From NCBI GenBank assembly GCA_023846275.1, contig JAIUJO010000183.1, positions 420,745 through 484,744 of the forward strand: a DNA stretch of 64,000 bases. The letters run 5' to 3'. The notes beneath the pieces were generated by a model, which saw only the letters and a program-made list of their open reading frames with translations, was not told the origin of the DNA and searched no databases. The DNA is from Vanilla planifolia (lineage: Eukaryota; Streptophyta; Magnoliopsida; Asparagales; Orchidaceae). This document shows, one piece after another, positions 41,815 through 53,800 of the stretch; positions within the stretch are counted from its first letter, which is position 1, and each line of letters begins with the position of its first letter. The position numbers and the translations under genes were made by a program.

Positions 41815-42325
41815 GTAGAATTATCCTGTGTATCACAAGGTAATTACCTATGCATCTAGACAGCTTAAGACACATGAAAAGAATTACCCTATGCATGATT
41901 TGAAGTTAGTAGCTATCATTTTTGTCCTAAAGATTTGGAGACATTACTTATTCGGAATTAAATATATGATATTTACTGATCATCAAAGCTTAAAATATTT
42001 CTTCACTCAAAAGGAATTAAATTTTAGGTAAAGAAGATGGTTAGAATTTATTAAAGATTATGATGTAGAAATCATATATCATCTAGGTAAAGAAAATATG
42101 GTGACAGATACTCTCAGTAGAAAAGCTAATGTTAATAGCTTATTAACTATCTCACAAAAAAAACAATTGATCTTTGAGATGGACAAGTTACAATTGGAAT
42201 CTAAAATACAAAAAAAAGTGACATTACAAGCCCACCTATTTGTAAGGCCAGATTGGTTGATGTTAATTAAAGAAGACCAGGCTGAAGATCCAGAACTACA
42301 AAAAGATAATCCAAAGGATCCGTGA
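41815..42325 (+). pseudogene. Retroelement RNase H remnant
   Basis: From about 41,828 the frame reads [20 protein letters not shown], then [12 protein letters not shown] and TDHQSLKYF, hallmarks of the plant Ty3/gypsy RNase H. A stop (TAA) at 42,029-42,031 interrupts the normally continuous segment leading to RRWLEFIKDYDVEIIYH and GKENMVTDTLSRKAN. The same frame then continues through the RNase H-integrase linker until a TGA at 42,323-42,325. The N-terminal half of the domain is absent. Non-functional. Confidence 0.92.
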
Positions 42326-42374
42326 AGGATGAGAATCTTAATTTAAAATAGATCAGGATGGTCTACTCTGATTT

Positions 42375-43010
42375 CATGATAAATTATGTATACTAGCACA
42401 TCAGCACCTCAAAGAATTACTATTAAAAGAAGCTCACAACTCTCGTTATTCCATACATCTGGCAGAGAATAAAATGTATCAAGAGCTAACACAACAATAC
42501 TGGTGGCTAAGGTTAAAGAAAGATTTGGCTAATTGGGTTCAAAAGTGTTTTGTTTGCCAGCAAGTGAAAGGAGAACAACAAAAGCCTGGAGGATTACTAC
42601 GGTCATTGCCGGTACCAGAATGGAAATGGGAGGAAGTGGCAATGTGTTTTGTAGTTGGATTGCCAAGAACACCTACAGGTCATGACACAATTTGGGTAAT
42701 TGGATAGGCCAAAAAAATGCTCATTTTCTTACTATACAACAACTTATTATGCTAAAAAATAAGCTCAAGAATATAGAAAACAAATTATTAAGTTGCATTG
42801 GATACCAAAAGTTATTATCTTTGATGGATAACCTAAATTCACTTCTCACTTTTGGAAGAGTATACATCAAGCTTTCGGTACATGTTTAAGGTTTAGTACA
42901 ACCTTCCATCCTCAAACAGATGGTCAATGAGAAAGAACTATAAAAAATTTGGAGAATTTACTACGACTTTGTATTTTAGATTTTTAAGGAGATTGGTAAA
43001 GTCACTTATC
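42375..43010 (+). pseudogene. Retroelement integrase zinc finger and catalytic core remnant
   Basis: A TGA at 42,369-42,371 precedes DKLCILAHQHLKELLLKEAH. The HHCC finger follows: His residues in EAHNSRYSIH and the Cys pair in CFVCQQVKGEQQ. In the segment AMCFVVGLPRTPTGHDTIW the position normally held by the first catalytic Asp reads Cys. A frameshift occurs near 42,700, and another near 42,760 leads into QEYRKQIIKLH. The second catalytic region reads IIFDG, stop, PKFTS, retaining one Asp. The third reads QTDGQ, stop, ERTIKNLENLL, retaining the Glu. A further stop occurs in the ILDF segment. The reading frame changes at least three times between 42,325 and 42,763. Catalytically dead. Confidence 0.92.
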
Positions 43011-43014
43011 ACTT

Positions 43015-43680
43015 ATGGAATTAGCTTATAATAACAGTTATCAGTCTAGCTTTCGAATGGCTCCATATGAAGAACTTTATTGTAGAAAATGTCAATCACC
43101 ATTATGCTTGAATGAAGGGAAAGAAAGAAGTTTGATGGCTCCTGCATTTGTAGAAGTAACCAAAAAGATCAAAACTATTGTAGGAAGAATGAAAGCAGCC
43201 AAGGACAGACAAAGGAAATACTATGATATCAAACACCGAATGATCGAATTTCAAGAGGGGAAGCAAGTATTTATTAAAGTAAGTCCACCAAAAGGTATCA
43301 TTAAGTTTAGAAGGGTAGGAAAATTAAAACCTAAATTCATTTGTCCTTTTCAAATACTGAAAAGGGTTGGACAAGTGGCACATCGACTAGCATTACCTCC
43401 TTAGTTGGTAGTAGTACATAATGTTTTTCATGTCTCTGTTTTAAGGTGATATATTCCAGATCACTCTCATGTGGTGAATTACATAGATCCAAACATTGAA
43501 ATTTCGAAAGATTTGTCTTATCCAGAATTACCAGTGAGGATCCTTGATTGACAAGATAAATAGCAAAGAAAAAAGGTTATTCCCATGGTTAAAGTCTTGT
43601 AGCATGACAAAATAGAAAGAGAAGCGACATGGAAAGAAGAGACAGATATGATCACTCGATACACCAACCCTTTCTAAATT
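43015..43680 (+). pseudogene. Integrase C-terminus and chromodomain-like tail remnant
   Basis: The open stretch 43,015-43,404 reads MELAYNNSYQSSFRMAPYEE, then DRQRKYYDIKHRMIEFQEGK, FIKVSPPKGIIKFRRVGK and PFQILKRVGQVAHRLALPP, the normal end of the integrase core and the GPF/Y-like module. A TAG at 43,402-43,404 interrupts it. In the same frame follow VVHNVFHVSVLR, stop, YIPDHSHVVNY and, after more stops, the chromodomain-like tail IEREATWKEETDMITRY (to about 43,677). Five or more stops fall in the last 280 bp, whereas the first 390 bp have none. Confidence 0.9.
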
Positions 43681-43689
43681 TCGGGACGA

Positions 43690-43710
43690 AATTTTTAAAA
43701 GAAAGGAAGA
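43690..43710 (+). other. Polypurine tract before the 3' LTR
   Basis: The run aaaagaaaggaagat directly abuts the LTR start TGTAACAGCC. In LTR retroelements this is the plus-strand priming site. It is preceded by ttcgggacgaaattttt, a common motif in Tekay/Del elements. The tract is less G-rich than usual. Confidence 0.8.
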
Positions 43711-44375
43711 TTGTAACAGCCTTGTTTTCTTTATTTTTTTATTTTATTTGCTTAAAAGAAAGAGCTTTTTGAGTTAAATCTAACGATGTTCAATTTGTAA
43801 TTTTGGGAGCTTTAATGAATAAATTATGAATTTTTAATGCTTATTTCAAATTCGATTTGGTGGAGGATATATTTGCAAATACCGAATTTAGAAGAGGTGT
43901 TATGCTAAAAGGCGGTTCATGGACGTTCCGACCGCGTTATAAAAGTCGAAACAGGGTGTGTTTTGAATAGCATTTCTGCAAAGAACACGGCTGCGGGGAG
44001 GTTTCCAGAGTGCTACGGCAAGATTTCTAAGAGCTGTTGTTAGCTTAGCCAAGTTCTGGTAGGCTACGGTAGCATTCGACGAGGATTTTGGGAGTTTTGG
44101 CACGCAACAGCGATGGCAGGCGAGGATTTTTGTGATTTCTGGCACGCTATAGCGATGGCTGACGAAGGTGAGAATTTTTTTTTTGTCGTCAGGTTGTATA
44201 GGTTTTTTCGATAAGTGGTAGTCCATTGACCGACGAGAGATGCCAGTGATTTCGGGTTCGCCAGCGAAATATTTCGGTTTCAGCGGACGTCCAAGAGAGC
44301 GAGAGAGGGAAAGAGCAAAAAACCGGTCGACTCCTTTGGACTGGATACGCTAGTTAACAGGGCTGCCGAGCACCA

Positions 44376-44540
44376 GCTGTCCAGCAGGCTGAGTGCACGG
44401 GGTCCAACACGCCGAGAGCACGCGGTCCAGTGCTGAGTATGCTCGGTCCAACACCGAGTGCTTGCAGTCCAGCGTGCCAAGAGTGGCGGTCCAATGCGCT
44501 GAGCTCGCGCGGTCCAGCGTCGGGCAGTTCAGCGCCTGCA
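44376..44540. repeat. ~22-bp minisatellite in the 3' LTR
   Basis: The core ggtcca (or gtcca, agtcc) recurs at 44,378, 44,401, 44,424, 44,445, 44,466, 44,488 and 44,511, spaced 21-23 bp, with a decayed copy at 44,526. Units share a ggtccanc...gag pattern and are GC-rich. About seven to eight copies. Confidence 0.92.
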
Positions 44541-45003
44541 TAAGCTTATTTTGGGATTTATTTTGAGTATTTGTTTGGAAAAGCTTTCTAGAAAGCACTT
44601 TTGGTTAATGAACATATTTTAATTTGTGACTATAGTCTTGTAGGACATCAAGAAAATAAATCAGAAGTGGGCAAGACAATTGGCACAGTAAACCTAGGTA
44701 CATAAATTTGTAACCTTTTGATGTAGCACAATATTATATATTTTTACATGCTTTTCTTGGTGTTATAGTATTTTGATTATTGCATATGTTGTTTATTGCA
44801 TAAAAAGAAAGAAACATTATGGTATAGATTACTTATACATTTGCATGAAAACTAAAAAAGGAAAAAATAACATGGTATGCTAACAAAAAAAAAATGAAGA
44901 AATAATATGTAAAGAAAGGTCTTTTGATATGGCATAATTGTTTGGAATTATGATTAGAAATGATGGTAAAAATGGATTCCCAGAGAACATAGTCCTAACC
45001 ACG

Positions 45004-45215
45004 AGGCCCAGCATGTGTTGTAGGGTATCGATCTTCGGATCAGATATCTGTCTAGTGTTTATACTAGGCCCAGCGTGTGTCGCAAGGTTTCGATCTTCGA
45101 ATTAGATATCTGCCTGGTATTATGTGCTATGACTCCATGATGATTTACACCAGGCCCAGCATGTGTTTTAGGGTATCGATCTTCGGATCAGATATCTGCC
45201 TTGTGTTATGTGTTT
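45004..45215. repeat. Three-copy direct repeat in the 3' LTR
   Basis: Copies begin aggccca/aggccc at about 45,004, 45,066 and 45,152. Each contains cccagcrtgtg, tatcgatcttcg or tttcgatcttcg, and agatatctg. Spacing is 62 and 86 bp, the larger because of extra bases at 45,122-45,150. Similar repeats are familiar from Tekay/Del LTRs, which supports the lineage call. Confidence 0.92.
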
Positions 45216-45769
45216 GGTTGGATGCCGACTGGAGGTCATTTATTGATGATGATTGGATCTAGAGGATAATGCGTCAAAGGGAATCAGGCTCAGTAATAAC
45301 ACATTATATAAGGAACTGGCATTTCTTTATTGTTTTTCATTTGGCATTACCTTATATATATGACATCTGGTATGGTTTTCTCTTTATGCGTATGATTCAT
45401 CTGTGTTATTCATTGTATGCTTTTTCATTTATATTGGGTTAACCATATGGATTTATCTACTGAGATGTGTAAAATCTCATTTAGTACTTACATCACAGGT
45501 TATGAAACCACTGCACCTAGAGATAGGAATGGTGCTGCTACAAAAGAGTTATTTTCAAGAAATGTGTGAGAGAAGGAAAGTTTTGGTGTGATTAAATATT
45601 TGAAAACATGCCTTTACATACATACTTTTTGATTTTTGAGTTAGTATTTGTCTTACCCTCGGGTCCTCATCTCGGGTTTGTTTATTGTCCTCACTATATA
45701 TTATAACAACAGAATAGTTTGATGTTAATTTAGTTATTTAGAGGTACCAGTTTAGGTGGGGGCTTGACA

Positions 45770-48700
45770 AGGTGTTCTTAACTTCTACAAATGTTTTTAT
45801 TTTATATTTTTATATTACAATGTAATTCAAACTTTAGTTTTAAGTGAAATTTAAATTATTTCAATTTAGTTATATTATATTGCTAAAATTAATATAATTT
45901 TATATTTAATATATAATTAATTAACATTAAAATAATACTTTATTATCATTTATGATCATTTAATTTTTTAACTAATGCTAATTCCAAACTTTATTTAATC
46001 GACTCAAAAAATATATTGTGGGGCTCTCCTTGATGAGCTCTATCTAATTAAATATCAATTCTATCTTTTTAATTTTTGAAGTATTAAGGGTTTTAGTAAG
46101 TTCTAAAATATAATACAATTCATAGCTATTTGTGGTACAAGGCTATTACACTTGATTTCTTTAGAATAATTTCTCTCTTGGAGCACAATTTTAATATACA
46201 ATATATCTCATTTCTTTCAATTTTTTGCTTGCACTTCAACATATTATAATAAAACATAATTCTTCTCTCACAGACTTTTAAATCACCTTAATTTAGTTAT
46301 ATTATATCACTTCATTTTATTTCATTTAAATTTGAATATATATTCACTTAAAAATAGAATAATAATTTATTATTATTTATGTTAATTACATAAAAAATTC
46401 TTGGAAATTAAAAATGAGGTTTTATTAGGAAAAAAACTTTACTAAACAATACTTGATGTGAACTATTTAATTAAATATTAATTTCTATAATTTTTATGCA
46501 TTTTACTGTTATTATTTTGGCATGTTTTATTGCAAATTTTTATTCATACTTTATTTGATGATCGAGGATGTTATGCTCAATCGCCTCAATAACATGGCGA
46601 GCAAGTTTTACCTACTATTTAGCTCTTTTTAGGAAAATATTTCTTTAATGTTCTATATTACTTTACAACTACCATGTCATTTAAGATCAAATATATATTT
46701 TCTTGATTTTATTAGAATAGTATTTTTTTATTTATGCTTATTTAAATTTTTTAATTTGTGGTAATTCTAAAGAAGGTCTGATCAAGATGAAACAAATGTC
46801 GACAAACTCATCTTGAAGCGCATTATCCAATTAAATTTTTATTGTTTATATTTTTTAAATATTTTTATATTCTAAACATTCCATAGCTTTCATGAGACAT
46901 TATAATTCATACAAGATTTTGAAATTGAAGATGCTCATATAACCTTAGTGTCTTGGAGTGCAAAAATTTATTTTATTTTTTCAAATATTTTTTTGTTAGT
47001 TTGCCTTTTTTACTATGTAACTATAAATATCATCACGGACTACCTTTACATTACTCTATTTTTGTTCCATTATGTTTTCTAAATTTTCTCAATTTCTATA
47101 TCATATATATTTACTTATTTTTAAAATAATAACTTATTATTATTTATTGATAATTAACTATGTAATTCATACTATTCCAGAAGCGGTCCAATAAAGATAG
47201 AATAAACTTAGTTGTTCACATGGAGCACTATTCGTTTAAAATTTTGTTCAAAATTTTTAAATTTTTTAAAATTATTTTTTCTTGCTTTTTGAGGCATGTC
47301 AATTCATATCTTAAATAAATGAGGGAGTTAGTACTGATCTCCTTTATGTTATGAAATTCAACTTTCTTATTAAATTTTCTCATTTCTTGAAAGTTTTCAA
47401 TATTAAAGCATTATCTTACTATGTAGTTGAAAACCGCTTTTTATGTGACCTTTACATTGAACTGATTTGGTTATATCACATTATTTCAGTTTATCTCGTT
47501 TTAACTTTAATAAATGTTATTTTAACTCTAAAGTAGAAATTTTTCATTATTTATGCTTTTTTTAGGTAATTCATATTAATGGTAATTGAGGCCACATTAT
47601 GGAGAAATGATTGTCAGACTCGTCTATATGAGATCTATCCAATTAAAACTTCATTTATATATTTGTAAACTTTTGTTTTCTTAGGTTTTGGAATGCATTC
47701 CGAGATCATTAAATACAATTTTAAAATGTAATTTCATTCTTTTTTTTCAAATGTTATAATTGAATTTCGTTATATTACTCTAAAACTATAGTCATCTTTT
47801 AAAATTTTTTTTATCGCTTTGATTTTAATATATTACATTACTTCATTTATCTAATATTAGCTTTAATTTGTATATTAACTTTAAGAAAATTATTACCTTT
47901 TTTTAATCGAGTTTGCTAATTCATTGTAATTCCAAACAATGCAAATATTGATAAAATAAACCTCATTAGACTTGACTCGACAATCTCTATTAAATTAAAT
48001 ATTATTTTTTAATTTCCCTATTAATTTTTTTTTGCTTTGGCATGCTTTACATGATATTTCAATTAATAACTAGTTCTACTGTCAAAGTTGTTATTCTTAA
48101 TTTCCTTAGTATCTTTTAATGTAACAATATCATATAATTTATTTTAGTTCGCTAAACATTTTGCTTTGATTTCATTATATTACTTCGTAAGTCAAAATCT
48201 CCTTGTGTGACACATTTATACCTCTTTTATTTCTTAATATTGTATTTCTATAATTAACATTAATATTAAAATAATATTTTAATTTTTTTAGTTATATTAA
48301 ATTTCAAAATTTGTAGCAATTCCAAATGATAACAATCAAGATGAAAAGTCATGCTATGACTTGTGTTTAAGTGCTCTATCTTATTAAACTTTATTTTTAT
48401 ATTTTAAAGTATTTTATCTTCTATTATTTCAAGATGCTTTTTGAGATATTTATAATCATACATGATTTGATGTTCAATGATTTAATATTTATTTGCCTAA
48501 TACAAAAAATAAAAATTTATTATTATTTATGCTTAGTTACTTTGATAATTAGTTATATTTCAAAAATAATACTAATCACGATAGAACTATCATTATTGGA
48601 GTCATCTTTGTGAGCTCCATCCAATTAAATATTTATTTTTAAATTCTAAAATATATTTTTTCAAGGTGTTTGGCCCACTTTTATGTGGTATCTAGATTTG

Positions 48701-51700
48701 TACTTGATTTGAAGATTAAGAATGTTATATTTGACCTCCTTATTGATCTGGAATAAAAATTTCTCATACCATATATCCCATTCACCAAATAGTTAAATTA
48801 TTTTGTGACATTTCTATTCACCCTAAGTCTACTCCCATGTGGCCCTTAAAATACTTAGACTTAATTTTATTACATTGTTTTAATTTTTTTTATTTTAGCA
48901 TTAATTTATACTTTAATAATATTTTAATTTTTTTATTATTATTTTAGCTTATTTATTTTTAAGTTATATATAATTCTAAATGAGAAGTAAACATTATTAA
49001 AATATGCTGTTTGAATTCCTATAACAAGCTTTATCCCAAAAGATATTCATTCTTACATTTTAAATATTTTCTTTTATAAGACTTTTGCATTGGTTTTGAT
49101 AATTTTTTATTCTTATTAGATTTGTTGATCAGGGATCTTACACCAAATGTCCTTAATCTTGGATTTCATATCAACAATGTACTTTATAGCTTTAAATCTC
49201 CTCTACGTGTCCTTTACATGACTTTTATTTTATCATATTGCATTGCTTTAGTATATCTCATCTTAACTTTAACATGTATTTACTTAGTATCAAAATGATA
49301 TCTTATAATCACTTATTTCTCTTTATTTGTGAGATTTGGGCAAATGCTAAACAAAGCCCAATCTAGATGAAAGTACCATCATTGTATTTATCCAAATGAG
49401 CTTTGGTTTTAAATTTTAATTAATTATTATATTTTTAATAATTTTTTTTTCATTTCCATCGCTTGATTTAAGAGATATTTTGATTAGTACTTGAGTTGAA
49501 GAATGACATCGTCACACTCGATTACCATAGTACCTTGAAAGGTAACATTGTTGTTACAAGTAAAATAATTTTTTTAAATTTTCACTTTGGATTTTTTATG
49601 TCATTATGAATCTCAAAATTTCCTATCATGTGATGTTTACAACACTTTTATTTGGTATTATTACTTTGCATTAATTTGACACATTTCATAGTTAATACAA
49701 TTTATGCTCTAATTAAAATAATTATATATTCTTGTTTTTTATTTTGTATTTCAATAGTTTAGAGTGATTCCAAACAATGTCTAATTGAGATGAAGTAAAT
49801 GATGTCGGATGCAATAGGACCAACTTTACCCAATTATATATTTATTTTAATAATGGCAACTATCATATTTTCTTTTATTTTGGCATGGTTAATTTTACCT
49901 CATAATTTACCACATCCCTTCAATTTTTTTACATTGATTTGGCAGCACTAATATTTAACTCAAATCTCCTCTTGTCCAAATATTACATTAATTTATTTAT
50001 ATAATTTTATTCTTATTTAATACATTTTAGCTTTAATGCATATTTAGATATTATTTAAAAGAAATAACTTTTTTTAATTGTGCTTACTTTGTAATTCTTA
50101 TTAATTTCAAAGGAGGCATGATGGAGTTGGAATAAGCATCATTAGACTCACCTTGATGGGCTCTAAAAAATTAAGTTTTCATTTTTATATTTAAAAATAT
50201 ATTATTTTCTCATATAATCACATTTTTTGTGAGAAATGCATTTCATACCTAATGTGATAATTGGGGATGCTACATTCAATCACCTTATTACCTTAAAATT
50301 CAAATATCTCAACAATTTGTCATTTCAACAAATTTTCACTTTCATTTTTCATATGATTATATAACTTTAAATCTTCTTTCACGTGACTTTAATATCACTT
50401 TGATTTTGTTATAATGCATTACTTCATTTATTCTCATTTTATTTTTAATATATATTTCTTAGTATTAAAGTAATAAATTATTATTATTTATGCTTATTTA
50501 CTTTGATAATTTGATGTCATTCTAAAAATCATCTAATTGAGAAGAAATAAAGTTGTTGGATAAGTTTTGAAGAATTGTACCCAATTATATATTCATTTTA
50601 ATTATTTTTATATTTTATATTTTCTAGTGTTTTATCATGGTTTACAAGATATTTCAATTCAAACATGATTTAATAATTTATAATGTCATGCATAATCTCC
50701 TTAATATCATCGAATGCAAATTTCCTATATAATTTGTATCATTTCTTGAAATTACCTAATTTTATTGTTATTTTTTATATAAAAGTAAAACTCTTCTCAT
50801 GTAGACTTCATACAAATTTTATTTTGTTATATTACGTTACTTCTATTTTTTTAGCTTTAATCTATATTTTCTTCACATTAAAATAATAAGTTGTCATAAT
50901 TTATGTTTATTTATTTTGATAATTCACAATCTTCTAAGTGAAGTTTTATTAAGATGGAAAAAATATCATTTTACTTGTCTTAGCTAGTATTATCCGATAA
51001 AAATGTCATTTTTATATTTTAATTATTTATTTGACAAAATTTTTTTTGATTCTTTAGTATACCTTTGTACTTATATGTGATTTGACAATCAAGCATGGTA
51101 CACTTCATCTCTTTAATATCTTTGAATGCAACATTCCAAATAATATATTTCATTTTATAAACTTCTCATTTAAGTTTGGCTAAATTATTATGTAACTACA
51201 AATATCCTCTTTAATGACATTTACAATTCTTTGGCTTGGTTAGATATCATGTAGATCCAATTCAAAATATTAAAAATGAGGTATAATCAAAATGAAAGGA
51301 ATGTTCTTGGACTCCTCCCAATAAACTCTATCAAGTTGTACATTCCAAGCTATATATTTGACATTTTTAGTTTACATGATTTTTGTATTATTTACTAGAC
51401 AATTCAATTCATATCACCTTTAACAAATATGAATGTAGAATTGGATCTCTTCTCCATCTTAAAATACAACTTTCCTATACAATTTGTCTCAATTCTTCCA
51501 AAGTTCTTTGATTTCGTTACACTCTTACATAATTCCATTTCTCATCAAGTGTGAGCTTTACATCACATTCATGTCATGATATTACATTAAGTGTATAATA
51601 TTTTAACTATAAAATATTTTTACTTGATATTGAGATAATTTTTTTAATTTGAATTAGAAATTTATTGTAATTCAAAGAGCTACATAAAATTAAGTATATA

Positions 51701-53793
51701 TTTTTATATTTTTAAAATTTTTAATTAAATTTTTTAACAATTTTTTGTATTTTATGAGCCAATAATATTTGTTTCTTATTTGATAATTGTTGATCAAATA
51801 CTAACTCTCCTTAGCATATTGAAATGCAATTTTGATGCACAACATTTTAAATTTTTTCAAATTTTTTTGTTTTTATTTTGATATGTTATTAGTAACTATA
51901 AATCTAACCTCTACATCACTTTGATTGATTATATTATATTTCATTTATTTTTTAAATTTATAATTTAATATATATACTTAATATTAAAATAATAATTTAT
52001 CATAATTTATTGTTATCGTATTTGAAGTTCATGTTATTCCGAACGTGGTCCAATCAAAATCAAACGAAACATTGTTGTACTCCTCTGAATAAGCTACATT
52101 AAGTTAATATTCATTAGATATATATATATTATTTTTTAAAATTTTAACAATCTTTATAAGTCAAGTAATTTTTCACATTTGGCAACTGTCTGATTATCTT
52201 ACCCTCAATCACTTTGTTGACATGGAAAGAAACTTCGTCTGTGATTTATCTTATTTCTTCATATGTTTTGCTTCGAGTTGGTTATATTTCTTTGTAACTC
52301 TAAACCTCTTCTTATTTAACATTTTCATTGCTATGATTTCGTGTTACATCATTTCAATTTATCTTATACTTGTTTGAATTAAATTTTTCAAAACATTCAA
52401 AAAATAATTCAAAATTATTAATTTTTCTTTATATTTTTCATGGTAATTCAAAATAATGTCTGAATCAAATGATGGAAAAGTTGTTGGATTCATTTCTATA
52501 ACTCATATCAAATATTATTTATATAATTTTCAACATTTTTGTTTAAGAAAATTTTTCATGTGTTACGTGACACTTAGATTTTACCTAATTTCATGGTGGA
52601 TATTGTCACACTCATGTCTTATATTAACATTGAAAGAAACTTTTTCATACAATCCATGTAATTTCTTGAAATATTTTTCTTTGATTTGATCATATTACTA
52701 TGAAACACCAAATCACCTCTCGTGTAACGTTTATGTCCAATTGATTTGGCAATATTAAATTGCTTCAACTTATCTAATTTTGCCATTAATATTTTTTCTT
52801 TGAAATAAAAGTAATTACATTTTGTTAATTTTTATTTATTTAACTATATCGTAATAGTTAAAAATAGCTTTGATTGAGAATAAACAAACATTTTCTAACT
52901 TACTATAAATCCATAAAATGCCTATTTTAGACGAAACAAAAGACTTTGAACTCTTCTCAAAGAGATCTATCAAACTAAATATCCTTTTTAAGGACTTAAA
53001 AATCGTACATGTAATATTTTAATAGGCTAGAAGAATCATTTTTTCGTACATGATTAGTCGATTGAAAATATTACACTTAATATCATGAATATGTTGAAAA
53101 CATACTTTTTGAAAAAATTCATCTAATTTTTCAAATTCTTTTAATTCGATTTAGTTATATTAATACGTGTTCAAAATCACATCTCTTATGACATTTATAT
53201 TGTTTTGATTTTGTTTTTCCTATTATTTGAATTTATCTCATTTTAGCTTTAACATTTTTTTAATTTACATTAAATAATAAATTATTGTTATTTATGCTTA
53301 TTTAAGTTTAAAATTAGAAATAATTCCAAATGAGATCCTATTGTGATAAAATAATTTTTTTTGATTTATCTTGATCAGCTATATCCAACTTAGTTTTCTT
53401 TACATTTGATTAATAATTTTTTATGATTTTGACATATTCTATAAGACATTTTGTTTCATAACTCATTTAGCAATTAAGGTTGTTAAACGAAGCCCCTACA
53501 GAACCTTGGAAAGCAAATTTCCCATGTAATTTATTACATTTGCTTAAATTTTTTTATTATGTTTATTTTTCTACATTACTCTAAATTGTCATGGGCTGAC
53601 CATTACAAAGCTTTGATTTTCTTATATTGCATTTCTCTAATTCATATCAATTCAAATTTAATGTGTATTTACTAATATTAAAAATGATAGTTTATTATAG
53701 TTTCTATTTCATTAATTTGATAATTTTTAGTAATTCAAAAGGTGTCATTGAGATGACATAAACATTGTTGTTGTCCCAAGGAGCTCTATGTTG
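45770..53793 (-). repeat. Satellite, reverse block 3
   Basis: Same family in reverse. Monomer landmarks read tttggcatgctttatgagat, atttgatgatcgagg, atgttacacttg, aactctaaatctcctctc, gctttaatatatatttac, and aataataatttattatt. Anchors at about 46129, 46553, 46917, 47312, 47708, 48078, 48464, 48717, 49120, 49493, 49901, 50251, 50668, 51080, 51421, 51778, 52177, 52588, 53053 and 53465. Spacing near 52,588-53,053 is long (465 bp) because a ~50-bp piece around the inverted-repeat segment is duplicated. Long (AT)n expansions are absent here, unlike the forward blocks. ORFs in this block are chance. Confidence 0.9.
46782..46816. repeat. Satellite inverted repeat, intact example 1
   Basis: Arms TCAAGATGA (46,782-46,790) and TCATCTTGA (46,808-46,816) are perfectly complementary over 9 bp with a 17-nt loop. 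This is the conserved inverted-repeat segment found beside GAGCTC in the monomer; here the usual central G:C pair is A:T on both arms. Confidence 0.9.
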
Positions 53794-53800
53794 TCATAAA
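53785..53800. other. Satellite orientation switch, reverse to forward
   Basis: The reverse register ends at ccaaggagctctatgttg; the forward register starts at cataaatgtcaaacaat (equivalent to tgtaaaggtcacatgag) followed by aaatttaaagttacatgg. There is no spacer. The reverse side ends exactly at the GAGCTC beside the inverted repeat. Confidence 0.82.

Larger units (their letters stand above)
41812..45769 (+). mobile_element. 5'-truncated Tekay/Del-type chromovirus with 3' LTR
   Basis: Reads plus strand: RNase H remnant, integrase zinc finger, integrase core, C-terminal/chromodomain-like region, polypurine tract, 3' LTR. The 5' LTR, gag, protease and reverse transcriptase are absent; the element begins inside the RNase H domain. 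Lineage is suggested by the order RH-INT-chromodomain, the integrase segment GLPRTPTGHDTIWVI, the cgggacgaaattttt tail before the LTR and the LTR start TGTAACAGCC. The coding part is broken by several frameshifts and stops. Satellite resumes at 45,770 in a later register than it stopped, so roughly 150 bp of monomer was lost with the insertion or truncation. No target duplication can be tested because the 5' end is missing. Confidence 0.9.
43711..45769 (+). repeat. 3' LTR of the Tekay/Del-type element (~2.06 kb)
   Basis: It starts TGTAACAGCC directly after the polypurine tract and most likely ends ggcttgaca at 45,769 (CA end), after which satellite register resumes at tcttaacttctacaaatgtt. 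It is GC-richer than the satellite and carries a 22-bp minisatellite and a three-copy direct repeat. Without a 5' LTR its age cannot be estimated. Minus-strand ORFs at 43,900-44,598 are chance readings of the minisatellite and its surroundings. Confidence 0.82.

Noticed and set aside
43900..44598. Minus-strand ORFs of 66-108 codons
   Set aside because: They fall in the 3' LTR and its 22-bp minisatellite; there is no family similarity and the element is transcribed on the other strand.
43711..45769. Possible TATA boxes in the 3' LTR (for example acattatataagg near 45,300)
   Set aside because: AT-rich hexamers are too common here to assign a promoter without transcript data.
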